Assembly (NCBI GenBank): GCA_965199845.1
Contig: CBDATZ010000005.1
Coordinates: forward strand, 124,001 to 188,000
From: Ilyomonas sp965199845
GTDB taxonomy: Bacteria > Bacteroidota > Bacteroidia > Chitinophagales > Chitinophagaceae
DNA length: 64,000 bases
Direction of reading: 5' to 3'
Shown here: one piece after another, positions 44,667 through 53,601 of the stretch
How positions within the stretch are numbered: the stretch's first letter is position 1
Layout of the letters: every line of letters begins with the position of its first letter
Translations under genes and position numbers: made by a program
The notes under the pieces: generated by a model
What the model was told of the DNA's origin: nothing
What the model saw: the letters and a program-made list of their open reading frames with translations, nothing else
Database searches by the model: none

Positions 44667-46346
44667 TTACAAATTCATTTTCTTTAATTCGCTTATTGCG
44701 TAATCGACAGCCCGCGCTGTCATAGCCATATAAGTTAAAGATGGGTTCACGCAGTTTGCGCTTGTCATAAAAGCTCCATCGGTTACAAATACGTTAGGCG
44801 CATCCCATACCTGGTTATATTTATTTACCACAGATGTTTTGGAATCTTTACCCATACGTGCGGTTCCCATTTCATGAATGCCGCGACCTAAATATGGATT
44901 GTTATCCCAACTGTTTACATTCTTCACACCCATTGCTGTAAGCATTTCAGCACCATCATCCTTCATATCTTTTCTCATCTTCAGCTCATTATCTTTCAAC
45001 TCTACATCGAATGACAGCACATTTAATCCCCACTTGTCTTTTACCTTTTTGTCAAGCGTTACTTTGTTTTCGTGGTAAGGCAAGGTTTCACCAAATCCGC
45101 CCATACCCATTGTCCAAACGCCGGGTTCGCTCAATGCATCTTTAAAGTCGCCACCAATCTGTAATTCAGGAATATCGCGGCTCCAGCCCTGGCGGCTTGC
45201 ACCACCCTGGTAACCAAAACCTCTTTTATAATCTCTCTTATCGCCAAGAATATTACGGTATTGCGGAATGTAAATACCATTGGCACGACGACCATAATAG
45301 TATTTATCTTCATAGCCTTCTACGGTGCCGCTGGCGCCTACATTCAGGTGATGATCCATTACATTATGACCTAATTCTCCGCTGCTGCTTCCCAAACCGT
45401 CGGGCCATACATCAGTTGCAGAGTTCATCAATACCCAGGCGCTGTTAAGCGCAGAAGCATTTAAGAAAACGATTTTTGATGTGTAAGTATATGTTTTGTT
45501 GTCTTGCGCATCTAACACTTCAACACCGGTTGCACGTTTTTTATCTTTATCGTAAAGAATTTTTGTAACAATACTCCAGGGACGAAGTGTAAGATTACCT
45601 GTTGCCGTTGCGGCCGGTAAGGTGGAAGATTGCGTGCTGAAATAAGCACCGAACGGACAGCCTAACCAGCATTTATTGCGGTATTGACAATTGGTACGAC
45701 CAGGCAATGGTTGTGTAATATTTGCTGTGCGGCCAATGAAGTATTGGCGTTGATTTTTATAATATTCTTTTAAACGCGGCTGCAAAGCTTTTTCTACCAC
45801 ATTCAATTCCATTGGCGGCATAAACTGACCATCCGGAAGCTGAGGAATACCTTCTTTAGAACCACTTACGCCAATAAATTTCTCAACATGATCGTACCAG
45901 GGCGCAACGTCTGCGTATCGTATTGGCCAATCAATAGCAATACCTTCTTTGGCATTGGCTTCAAAAGAAAGATCGCTCCAGCGATAACTTTGTCTTCCCC
46001 ACATTAAAGAACGACCGCCAACATGATAACCACGAAACCAGTCGAAGCGTTTGACTTCTGTGTAAGGACTTTCTTTTTCGTTTACCCAATAATCAAGATT
46101 GGTTTCATTTAGCGGATAATCGCGGTTCAATACAGGATAATCTTTAATCATCTGCTGTGTTTTGCTGCCACGATGCGGAAATTCCCACGGACCTTTTGCC
46201 GCATTCACATAATCTTTCACATGCTTGATGTCTCGACCGCGATCCAGCATCAGCACTTTCATTCCTTTTTCAGTCAGCTCTTTTGCAGCCCATCCGCCAC
46301 TGATGCCCGAGCCGATTACAATTGCATCATAAACATTATCAGCCAT
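44667..46346 (-). CDS. GMC-family FAD oxidoreductase (sugar dehydrogenase large subunit)
   Basis: This 559-aa flavoprotein has an N-terminal FAD loop (AIVIGSGISGGWAAKEL), the Arg/His-containing GGRSLMWGRQSYR and the C-terminal active site region with MGTARMGKD and CVNPSLTYMAMTARAV (catalytic His of GIHEMGT and Asn of VNPS). A Cys trio in NCQYRNKCWLGCPFG (C-x5-C-x3-C) resembles the iron-sulfur site of bacterial FAD glucose dehydrogenase. It has no signal peptide of its own, so it is probably exported with the subunit-3 partner. It is likely to oxidise a sugar or glycoside, passing electrons to cytochrome c. Confidence 0.92.
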   Translation of the reverse strand: MADNVYDAIVIGSGISGGWAAKELTEKGMKVLMLDRGRDIKHVKDYVNAAKGPWEFPHRGSKTQQMIKDYPVLNRDYPLNETNLDYWVNEKESPYTEVKRFDWFRGYHVGGRSLMWGRQSYRWSDLSFEANAKEGIAIDWPIRYADVAPWYDHVEKFIGVSGSKEGIPQLPDGQFMPPMELNVVEKALQPRLKEYYKNQRQYFIGRTANITQPLPGRTNCQYRNKCWLGCPFGAYFSTQSSTLPAATATGNLTLRPWSIVTKILYDKDKKRATGVEVLDAQDNKTYTYTSKIVFLNASALNSAWVLMNSATDVWPDGLGSSSGELGHNVMDHHLNVGASGTVEGYEDKYYYGRRANGIYIPQYRNILGDKRDYKRGFGYQGGASRQGWSRDIPELQIGGDFKDALSEPGVWTMGMGGFGETLPYHENKVTLDKKVKDKWGLNVLSFDVELKDNELKMRKDMKDDGAEMLTAMGVKNVNSWDNNPYLGRGIHEMGTARMGKDSKTSVVNKYNQVWDAPNVFVTDGAFMTSANCVNPSLTYMAMTARAVDYAISELKKMNL

Positions 46347-46379
46347 AATCGTTCTTTATTTGTGTATTGAAATTTTTAT

Positions 46380-46470
46380 TACCTTGCCAGCCTTTCGCTG
46401 TGAGTTTTAATATTGAATACTTGCTTCCTTTATCTTGCTTCTTGTTTATTGTACCTTGACTCTTGCTTCT
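46380..46470. repeat. Short imperfect repeats of CTTGCTTC
   Basis: The spacer between the GMC and TIM-barrel genes has several near-copies of ACTTGCTTC, TCTTGCTTC and CCTTGACTC at intervals of about 14-28 bases. On the coding strand these read GAAGCAAG. No function is evident. Confidence 0.35.
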
Positions 46471-46472
46471 TC

Positions 46473-47357
46473 TCAGACATCACATATTTTTACGCAGGTT
46501 TCCAGCGAAGCGAGTTTGTCTTTCTTTAAAGGAATAAATTCCTGCGCTACATAACCTTTGAAACCCGTTGCTATTATGGCTTTCATTATGGCAGGATAAT
46601 ACAATTCCTGCGTATCATCAATTTCATTTCTGCCTGGAACACCGCCGGTATGATAATGAGCAAAATACTGATGACGTTCATTAATGGTTGCAATCACATC
46701 GCCTTCATCTATCTGCATGTGATAAATATCGTACAACAATTTAAAATGCTCCGAACCTAAGCGTTTGCAAAGTTCAGCGCCCCATTTGCTGTTGTCGCAC
46801 ATATAATCTTTGTGGTTTACTTTGCTGTTTAAAAGCTCCATTACCAAAACCACTTTTTTCTTTTCAGCCAAAGCAACCAAAGGCTGCAATCCTTCCACAC
46901 AATTCTTTAAACCGGTCTCATCATCCATACCTCTGCGGCTGCCGCTGAAACAGATTAAATTGGTATAACCTGCATCGGATACATAATTAATACCGTCGGT
47001 ATAATTCTTTAGCAAGGTAGAATGATATTGCTTGTCGTTGAAACCCTCTGTCAGGCTGATTTCAGAGCCATTACACATCGGTGAATGCAGGTCGTACTTT
47101 TTCAGTGTCGCCCATTCTTTCGGACCTACTAAATCAATACCTTTTAACCCGATTTTTTTACCGCCTGCGCATAAGTCTTCCAGCGGTATATCGCTGTAAC
47201 ACCAGCGACACGCTGAGTGATTGATATTGCCTTTTAATGCCAATGGTTTTTGTTTTGATTTTTTATTAGTAAATGACGACAGGAGCGTATCGCCCGCCGC
47301 AATAGCTGCCGAACCGGCAAGCATGTTTTTTATCGCTGATCTTCTGTTTGAGGACAT
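46473..47357 (-). CDS. TIM-barrel sugar isomerase (hydroxypyruvate isomerase-like)
   Basis: This 294-aa protein starts MSSNRRSAIKNMLAGSAAIAAG at 47357, a likely Tat signal; 73 more upstream codons show no family similarity. The xylose-isomerase-like TIM barrel has metal-ligand regions VMELLNS, LLYDIYHMQI, AHYHTGGVPGRNEID and YVAQEF. Many such proteins in sugar-oxidation clusters are called hydroxypyruvate isomerases, but the true substrate is often a keto-sugar. It starts the minus-strand run that continues with GMC and subunit 3. Confidence 0.87.
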   Translation of the reverse strand: MSSNRRSAIKNMLAGSAAIAAGDTLLSSFTNKKSKQKPLALKGNINHSACRWCYSDIPLEDLCAGGKKIGLKGIDLVGPKEWATLKKYDLHSPMCNGSEISLTEGFNDKQYHSTLLKNYTDGINYVSDAGYTNLICFSGSRRGMDDETGLKNCVEGLQPLVALAEKKKVVLVMELLNSKVNHKDYMCDNSKWGAELCKRLGSEHFKLLYDIYHMQIDEGDVIATINERHQYFAHYHTGGVPGRNEIDDTQELYYPAIMKAIIATGFKGYVAQEFIPLKKDKLASLETCVKICDV

Positions 47358-47620
47358 ATAAGGAAATGCAAATCGGTAGACAATTTTGTTAAGCCGCGAT
47401 AAATGTATAAATAAAATTTCATTACCCGCTTTTGTTATTTGCGGAATTTTTTTTACGCTTTGTGAAAATATGATTTTATAAAGCCGAATGAGTAGTATTG
47501 TAAAAGCTTTGCTTCCTTTACATTTGCTCTTTTGGTTGCTTGCGGTTGCGGTTTGTTTGCTGATAGGGAAGTGCAATTGTTTCTTAAAATGTTTTTCATC
47601 ATTAAATTAAAATATTCTTT

Positions 47621-48778
47621 ATGAAAAGAAAACTCAGGATGGGCATGGTCGGTGGTGGCAAAGGCGCTTTTATTGGTGCTGTTCATCGTATTGCTGCTAA
47701 TATGGATGGCTTGATAGAATTCTCTGCCGGCGCACTCAGCGAAGTAGAAGAAGTAGCTAAAGAATCGGGCAAAATGTTATTCCTTCCTGAAGATAGAATC
47801 TACACCAGTTTTGAGGATATGATTAAAAAAGAAGCGCAGCTTCCCGAAGACAAACGGATAGATTTTGTAACGATTGTAACGCCAAACTTTGTGCATTTTG
47901 CTCCGGCAATGATGGCGCTTGAATACGGCTTTAACATAGTAATTGAAAAGCCGATTACGTTTACTCTCGATGAAGCAAAGCAGTTAAAGAAAAAGGTAGA
48001 AGAAACCGGTAAAATGCTTTGTCTCACGCATACATACAGCGGCTACCCGATGGTTAAGCAGGCAAAACAAATGGTAAGAGAAGGCGCTTTGGGTAATATA
48101 AGAAAAGTGGTTGTTCAATATCCGCAAGGCTGGCTAAGTAAACTTACCGAGCGCGAAGGTAATATGCAGGCATCGTGGCGAACCGATCCAAGCAAAAGTG
48201 GTAAAGCCGGCGCTATGGGTGATATTGGTACACATGCAGCTCATCTTGCCGAATATATAACCGGTTTAAAAATAACCAAGTTGTGCGCTGACTTAAATAT
48301 TATGGTTGAAGGCCGGCGACTTGATGATGACGGTAATGTTCTGTTACGTTTTGAAAATGGCGCAGCCGGTGTGCTGGTTGCATCTCAGGTGGCAGCGGGA
48401 GAGGAGAATGCACTGAACATAAGTGTATATGGCGAAAACGGTGGCTTGCAATGGTACCAGATGGAACCAAATTCTTTAATCGTAAAGTGGCTCGATAAAC
48501 CCATGGAAATTTATCGCGCAGGTACGCCGTGGCTTGGTAATTATGCTAAGTTTAATACACGCACGCCGGGCGGACATCCCGAAGGCTACTTAGAAGCGTT
48601 TGGAAATATCTATCGCAACTTTGCTATTTCATTATCAGCCAAAATAGAAGGTACAACGCCACGGGAAGAAGCACTTGATTTTCCGGGAATAGAAGATGGT
48701 ATTCGCGGTATGGCGTTTATAGATAACGTGGTAGCTTCATCGAAGAGCGATATGAAGTGGACTGACCACGTTGTATAA
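47621..48778 (+). CDS. Gfo/Idh/MocA-family oxidoreductase
   Basis: This 385-aa NAD(P)-dependent protein has a Rossmann start (MGMVGGGKGAFIGAVHR), EKPITFTLDEAKQL (the Lys of EKP is catalytic in the family), the central His region (MGDIGTHAAHLAEY) and the C-terminal beta-sheet domain. These enzymes oxidise or reduce sugars, or handle keto-glycosides. It is divergent from the TIM-barrel gene, with 263 bp between them that must hold both promoters. It likely belongs to the same pathway. Confidence 0.93.
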   Translation: MKRKLRMGMVGGGKGAFIGAVHRIAANMDGLIEFSAGALSEVEEVAKESGKMLFLPEDRIYTSFEDMIKKEAQLPEDKRIDFVTIVTPNFVHFAPAMMALEYGFNIVIEKPITFTLDEAKQLKKKVEETGKMLCLTHTYSGYPMVKQAKQMVREGALGNIRKVVVQYPQGWLSKLTEREGNMQASWRTDPSKSGKAGAMGDIGTHAAHLAEYITGLKITKLCADLNIMVEGRRLDDDGNVLLRFENGAAGVLVASQVAAGEENALNISVYGENGGLQWYQMEPNSLIVKWLDKPMEIYRAGTPWLGNYAKFNTRTPGGHPEGYLEAFGNIYRNFAISLSAKIEGTTPREEALDFPGIEDGIRGMAFIDNVVASSKSDMKWTDHVV

Positions 48779-48841
48779 GAACAATTAGTTACTATTAATT
48801 TTTATGCGCATCTTCTTAAAAGATGCGCATTTTGTTTATAT

Positions 48842-49141
48842 TTAGTCTGATTTTTTTCTGTAATCTTCGCCTTCTTTTATGTCATCTATATTGGCGTCAG
48901 ATTGCAATCTGTCAAGGTTGTCTGTGAAGTAAAAATACACAGCGCCATCGTCTTTCATTCTTTGTAAAGTTGCATTTATCTCATCTTCATCCGAAAGAAA
49001 CTGGATGTCTTCGATTGCGTCATTTTCATTTGTAAAAATATAAATACCTGCACCTTTAGAAGCTTCGCCGATTTTATAACGAGGAAAGAACGTGTATTTG
49101 TTGCCTGATTTGCCCTTTAATTCCAATTGCTTTTCGTCCAT
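48842..49141 (-). CDS. Small protein of unknown function
   Basis: This 99-aa acidic cytoplasmic protein has no signal or membrane segment. It starts MDEKQLELKGKSGNKYTFFPRYKIGEAS and has a beta-strand-like pattern (YIFTNENDAIEDIQFLS) followed by a helix, with an acidic end. No family is recognised. It is convergent with the Gfo/Idh gene and divergent from the OsmC gene. Confidence 0.6.
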   Translation of the reverse strand: MDEKQLELKGKSGNKYTFFPRYKIGEASKGAGIYIFTNENDAIEDIQFLSDEDEINATLQRMKDDGAVYFYFTDNLDRLQSDANIDDIKEGEDYRKKSD

Positions 49142-49355
49142 ATTTTATTTTAAGAATTTCAAAAGTATCTTTTATTTGAAACAATGAAAAACGGTTATGA
49201 TTTGTATGATGTAAATGAAGAAATAAAGAGAGCGTTTTGAATACAGACTTGCCTTTTGAAAATTTGCTCCAAACTGTCTTTATCTTTTATTTTGTTTCCA
49301 AATTCAAAATTATTTTGATAAAGAACATCAATACTACTTCATTAAAACATAACCA

Positions 49356-49757
49356 ATGCATATATCTGCTACTATCAAAAACATAAACTCAGAAAACAAT
49401 ATTGTTATTACAACAAATAATGCAAACAAAGTAATCAGCATTCCGAATAAACCGGAAGATCGTGGTTCGCTTGTGAATGGAGGCGAACTGCTTTTTCTAT
49501 CGTTAGCCACATATTTTTGTAATGATATTTATCGCGAAGCAAAACGAAGAAATATGTACATAGAATCGATTGAAGTAAAGGTGCAGGGCGAGTTTGGTAA
49601 GGAAGGAGAAAACGGCTCGACCATTATTTATGAAGCAAATGTGATTGCGCCTGATTTGTCTGAACAAGACATAAATAACCTGATAAATTATGTTGATAAA
49701 ATAGCTGAAATACACAACGCTTTACGGCAAGGCGTTTCTGTTTCGTTACAGAAATAA
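49356..49757 (+). CDS. OsmC/Ohr-family protein
   Basis: This 133-aa protein has the OsmC fold: N-terminal strands, the helix GGELLFLSLATYFCNDIYREAKRRN with one Cys of the peroxidatic pair, and a paired strand (IESIEVKVQGEF). OsmC-like proteins reduce organic hydroperoxides using two Cys residues. The second Cys is not evident in the C-terminal helix, so true peroxidase activity is doubtful. Confidence 0.8.
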   Translation: MHISATIKNINSENNIVITTNNANKVISIPNKPEDRGSLVNGGELLFLSLATYFCNDIYREAKRRNMYIESIEVKVQGEFGKEGENGSTIIYEANVIAPDLSEQDINNLINYVDKIAEIHNALRQGVSVSLQK

Positions 49758-49841
49758 AATCAATTATTGAGTAAGAGATTCGTGCGTAAAAGCTATAAAT
49801 TGCGTCTTCAAAAATATTCTTTGTAATAAAAGCTTGACATC

Positions 49842-50897
49842 ATGACAACACTGAAAGGACCAGGCATTTTTTTAGCGCAGTTTGCCGGCGACCAGCCGCC
49901 TTTTAATTCTTTACAATCCATTTGCGAGTGGGCGAAAAATCTTGGCTATGAAGGCGTGCAGATTCCAAGCTGGAACGGCTCTTTGATTGATTTGCAAAAA
50001 GCAGCCGAAAGCAAAACGTATGCTGATGAAATAAAAGGAATTGTAAATGCGGCCGGTCTTCAGATTACAGAATTATCAACGCATTTGCAAGGACAATTAG
50101 TGGCTGTGCATCCGGCTTATGATTCTTTGTTTGATGGCTTTGCGCCGGCTCAATATCATAACAATCCCAAAGCCCGCACCGAATGGGCAATACAGCAATT
50201 AAAATGGGCAGCTAAAGCTTCGCAGAATTTGGGTTTACAGGCACATGCAACGTTTAGTGGTGCTTTGCTTTGGCATACAGTTTATCCTTGGCCGCAACGT
50301 CCTGCCGGATTGGTTGAAACGGGGTTTACAGAATTAGCAAATCGCTGGCTCCCGATATTGAATGTTTTTGATGAAAACGGGGTTGATGTTTGTTATGAAA
50401 TTCATCCGGGCGAAGACTTGCACGACGGTGAAAGTTATGAAATGTTTTTACAGCATGTAAACAATCATCCGCGAGCTTGTTTGTTGTACGATCCATCGCA
50501 TTTTGTATTGCAATGCCTGGATTATTTAACTTATATAGATTACTACCACGAACGCATAAAAATGTTGCATGTAAAAGATGCTGAGTTTAACCCAACCGGC
50601 AAGCAAGGTGTATATGGCGGTTATCAAAGTTGGGTAAAACGTGCCGGACGTTTCCGTTCATTAGGTGATGGTCAGGTTGATTTTAAAAGTATATTCAGTA
50701 AACTGGCGCAATACGATTTCAAAGGCTGGGCGGTACTGGAATGTGAATGCGCTATTAAGAGTGCAGAAGATGGTGCGAGGGAAGGTGCGCCTTTTATAAA
50801 AAATCATATCATTAACGTTACTGAAAAAGCCTTTGATGATTTTGCTTCTACAGGAAGTAATGAAGATTTTAACCGTTTGGTATTAGGATTGCAATAA
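49842..50897 (+). CDS. Sugar phosphate isomerase/epimerase
   Basis: This 351-aa TIM-barrel protein is of the xylose-isomerase/AP-endonuclease-2 superfamily. Metal-ligand regions are visible as CYEIHPGEDL, LLYDPSHFVL, MLHVKDAEF and the last strand VLECECAI. It has no signal peptide, so it acts in the cytoplasm. Together with the Gfo/Idh protein, it probably works on the oxidised sugar made by the GMC enzyme. A cytochrome c gene follows 22 bp downstream on the same strand. Confidence 0.9.
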   Translation: MTTLKGPGIFLAQFAGDQPPFNSLQSICEWAKNLGYEGVQIPSWNGSLIDLQKAAESKTYADEIKGIVNAAGLQITELSTHLQGQLVAVHPAYDSLFDGFAPAQYHNNPKARTEWAIQQLKWAAKASQNLGLQAHATFSGALLWHTVYPWPQRPAGLVETGFTELANRWLPILNVFDENGVDVCYEIHPGEDLHDGESYEMFLQHVNNHPRACLLYDPSHFVLQCLDYLTYIDYYHERIKMLHVKDAEFNPTGKQGVYGGYQSWVKRAGRFRSLGDGQVDFKSIFSKLAQYDFKGWAVLECECAIKSAEDGAREGAPFIKNHIINVTEKAFDDFASTGSNEDFNRLVLGLQ

Positions 50898-50919
50898 GGG
50901 TTGCCAAAGAGCAATCGTT

Positions 50920-51363
50920 ATGAAAAAAATAATGGCAGCAGCCGGAATCGTGATCGCTATGACAGTCATGAGTTGTGGCAGCAATCCGAGAAATGATACA
51001 CAGAATCCGGCGCAGGATTCATTGTCAACAGGGGCTACGGCAACCCCAAACCAGCCAGACAATAGTGTAGATAATCCACGTGCGTCAACAAACGATCCTG
51101 CCTACGCGCAAGGCGCTGTTTTGGTAGCCAATAATAATTGCAAAACCTGTCATGCGATTGATAAGAAAATGACAGGTCCGTCTTATAATATGGTTGCTGA
51201 CAGATATACAAATGATGCTGGTATGAGAGATGAGCTGGCTCACAAAATCAGAGTTGGCGGTTCGGGCAGATGGGGAAATGTTGTAATGCCGGCGCATCCG
51301 CAGGTTTCTAATGACGATGCTAACCAGATGGCGAATTATATTTTATCGCTGAAGTCGAAATAG
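50920..51363 (+). CDS. Class I cytochrome c lipoprotein
   Basis: This 147-aa protein has a lipoprotein signal with Cys in VMSCGSN, a linker rich in Asn, Thr and Pro, and a single cytochrome c domain (about 60-147). The haem site is NNCKTCHAID (CxxCH) and the distal Met ligand lies in VVMPAHPQVS. It is close to the cytochrome c-551/552 type. It is likely to carry electrons from the GMC/subunit-3 dehydrogenase to the respiratory chain in the periplasm. Confidence 0.93.
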   Translation: MKKIMAAAGIVIAMTVMSCGSNPRNDTQNPAQDSLSTGATATPNQPDNSVDNPRASTNDPAYAQGAVLVANNNCKTCHAIDKKMTGPSYNMVADRYTNDAGMRDELAHKIRVGGSGRWGNVVMPAHPQVSNDDANQMANYILSLKSK

Positions 51364-51433
51364 CAAAAGATAGTATTTATTTCAAGCAGTAATGTTTGTT
51401 GAAAAGCAGGCATTACTGCTTTTTATTTGTAAT

Positions 51434-51535
51434 AGCTTTTATAAACAGTTTAATTGATGAGAGAACGTTGAACGGAGCGTCGCAAGGAACGATACATCGG
51501 ACTAATAAAAGCTCATAACATAGAACTGTATTTTG
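51434..51535 (+). repeat. Dispersed intergenic repeat, copy D
   Basis: It contains GAACGGAGCGTCGCAA as in copy C and ATAACATAGAACTGTATTTTG as in copy A. AGCTTTTAT (51434-51442) pairs with ATAAAAGCT (51505-51513). It lies between the convergent ends of the cytochrome c and NUDIX genes. Confidence 0.6.
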
Positions 51536-51540
51536 TATTT

Positions 51541-52122
51541 TTATTCTACCAGTTTATTCAGTTTGGCATGTTGTAATAACAAAATCGTTTTGGCGTCTTG
51601 AATTTCGCCGTTTGCAAACATCAAAAAAGCTTGCTCAAAAGGTATTTCCATCACTTCGATGTCTTCTGTTTCATCTGTTCCTCCACCCTCATTTTGTTTC
51701 ATGTTTTCAGAATATTCGGCTGTAAAAAAATATAGTTTTTCTGTTACAGAGCCTGGTGTCAGAAAGGCTTCAAAAATTTTTGCAACCTGTTCTATTTTGT
51801 AACCGGTTTCTTCTTCAATCTCGCGTGTGATGCAATCTTCCGGGGTTTCATTATCATCAATGGTTCCGGCGCAAGCTTCCATTAACATGCCGCTTTCATT
51901 TCCGTTAAAATAAGTTGGTAACCGGAATTGTTTTGTGAGAATTATATTTTTTGTTTTTGTATTGTAAAGTAAAACCACAGACGCATCTTTCCGGCTAAAA
52001 ACAACCCGTTGTTGCGGTTGCCAGCTTCCATCGCTTCGGTGATAATCGAAATTCACTTTTTCGAGTTTGCATTTATAATCTGATAATAACTCCTTAGTCA
52101 GATTTTTTACTTTGTTGTTCAT
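51541..52122 (-). CDS. NUDIX hydrolase (NudK/ADP-ribose pyrophosphatase-like)
   Basis: This 193-aa protein starts MNNKVKNLTKELL at 52122 (9 more upstream codons are possible). The Nudix box is complete: GTIDDNETPEDCITREIEEETGY (G-x5-E-x7-REUxEExGU). The adjoining KQFRLPTYFNGNESGMLMEACAG fits GDP-mannose or ADP-sugar pyrophosphatases, which hydrolyse NDP-sugars in the cytoplasm. The exact nucleotide sugar is unknown. Confidence 0.9.
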   Translation of the reverse strand: MNNKVKNLTKELLSDYKCKLEKVNFDYHRSDGSWQPQQRVVFSRKDASVVLLYNTKTKNIILTKQFRLPTYFNGNESGMLMEACAGTIDDNETPEDCITREIEEETGYKIEQVAKIFEAFLTPGSVTEKLYFFTAEYSENMKQNEGGGTDETEDIEVMEIPFEQAFLMFANGEIQDAKTILLLQHAKLNKLVE

Positions 52123-52194
52123 GATTGTAAAAGTAACTACTGATAGCATGTTAAATAGTTTTGATTTACAAAAGGTATGATGTTATAAAACAAA

Positions 52195-52222
52195 AAGTCT
52201 TCCTGTAGAAACAGGAAGACTT
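52195..52222 (-). terminator. Terminator of recA
   Basis: A strong 12-bp stem, AAGTCTTCCTGT / ACAGGAAGACTT, with a 4-base loop and a U run on the minus strand (TTTTTG). It lies 53 bases after the recA stop. Confidence 0.88.
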
Positions 52223-52275
52223 ACTTACTAAACCAACTAAAAACTATCTTGATTCCCTATCGGGATATTGTTTAT

Positions 52276-53322
52276 TTATTCAGCTTCAGCACCAACCGCA
52301 ACGCCGTTTGTAGCGGGAACGCCGGTTGTTTGTGCTTCAGCAATTTTAGCTCTTATTTTACCTTCAATTTCGCCGGCTAATCCTTCATTATCCTGTAATA
52401 AAGATTTTACCGCTTCACGTCCTTGCCCTAATTTACTTCCGTTGTAACTGAACCAGCTGCCGCTTTTTTGTACAATTCCCAGTTCAACGCCCATATCTAT
52501 AATTTCACCAACCTTACTGATACCTTCACCAAAAATGATGTCAAACTCAGCCGAACGGAACGGAGGTGCCACTTTATTTTTAACTACTTTTACTTTCACA
52601 TGGTTTCCAATGGCTTCGTCGCCATCTTTTATCTGCGCTGCACGGCGAATATCCAAGCGTACAGAAGCATAGAACTTCAACGCATTACCGCCAGTAGTCG
52701 TTTCGGGATTGCCGAACATCACACCAATCTTTTCGCGAAGCTGGTTAATGAAAATGCAAATGGTATTTGTCTTGCTAATAGTAGCCGTCAGCTTACGCAA
52801 AGCCTGGCTCATCAATCGGGCTTGCAAACCCATTTTACTATCACCCATTTCACCTTCCAGTTCACCTTTCGGAACCAGCGCCGCCACAGAGTCAATTACA
52901 ACAACATCCAAAGCACCGGAAAGAATTAAACGGTCGGCAATTTCAAGAGCCTGCTCACCGTAATCTGGTTGTGAAATCAACAGGTTATCTATATCAACGC
53001 CAAGCTTCTGCGCATAACCGCTGTCGAAAGCGTGCTCTGCATCTATAATAGCGCAGATTCCGCCTTTCTTTTGCGCTTCGGCAATAACATGCGTTGCAAT
53101 GGTAGTTTTACCGCTCGATTCAGGTCCATATATTTCAACAACTCTGCCTCTTGGCAAACCGCCGATTCCTAATGCAACGTCGAGACCAATTGAACCAGTT
53201 GAGATGACCTCCATCTGTTTGTCTGGTCTTTCGTTCATCATCATTACGCTGCCTTTACCAAAGTCTTTGTCTATTTTGTCAATAGTAAGTTTAAGAGCTT
53301 TCAGTTTATCTGTGTTACTCAT
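52276..53322 (-). CDS. recA: Recombinase RecA
   Basis: RecA promotes strand exchange and LexA-type self-cleavage. The 348-aa protein has Walker A GPESSGKT (66-73), the Walker B region VVVIDSVAAL, the L2 region with QLREKIGVMFGNPETTTGG and the C-terminal domain. Length and sequence are fully normal. It has its own promoter (TACATTTA -7 box, TTG 20 bases upstream) and terminator. A LexA box was not evident in the 252-bp upstream region. Confidence 0.98.
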   Translation of the reverse strand: MSNTDKLKALKLTIDKIDKDFGKGSVMMMNERPDKQMEVISTGSIGLDVALGIGGLPRGRVVEIYGPESSGKTTIATHVIAEAQKKGGICAIIDAEHAFDSGYAQKLGVDIDNLLISQPDYGEQALEIADRLILSGALDVVVIDSVAALVPKGELEGEMGDSKMGLQARLMSQALRKLTATISKTNTICIFINQLREKIGVMFGNPETTTGGNALKFYASVRLDIRRAAQIKDGDEAIGNHVKVKVVKNKVAPPFRSAEFDIIFGEGISKVGEIIDMGVELGIVQKSGSWFSYNGSKLGQGREAVKSLLQDNEGLAGEIEGKIRAKIAEAQTTGVPATNGVAVGAEAE

Positions 53323-53343
53323 GTGGATGTTTCTTTTGAATTG

Positions 53344-53374
53344 TAAATGTAATCAGCATGTAAATGTACAACAA
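53344..53374 (-). promoter_or_regulatory. Promoter of recA
   Basis: On the minus strand, TTG (53374-53372), 20 bases, then TACATTTA (53351-53344), one mismatch from the -7 consensus, 21 bases before the ATG. Confidence 0.65.
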
Positions 53375-53564
53375 GAATCTTTTACAGACTAATTATTTTA
53401 GTTTTTTATTGTTAATAAATTCTATAAAAAGAATGCGGTTTTTATGGTAGATAATAAGCTGATTTTTAATATATTACGAATCTATATAAAACTTGTATTT
53501 AAAACTCTTATCATCAATAAAATTAATTATTATTTACATAAGTATTTGATGATACTAATACATT

Positions 53565-53572
53565 TAGGTTTG
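53565..53572 (+). promoter_or_regulatory. -7 box before crtI
   Basis: TAGGTTTG matches the consensus exactly. A TTTG lies only 16 bases upstream, shorter than usual. It places the transcription start near 53579, at or after the ATG at 53578. Confidence 0.45.
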
Positions 53573-53601
53573 GTTTGATGATTGCATCTTACCTTCTTGT
53601 G

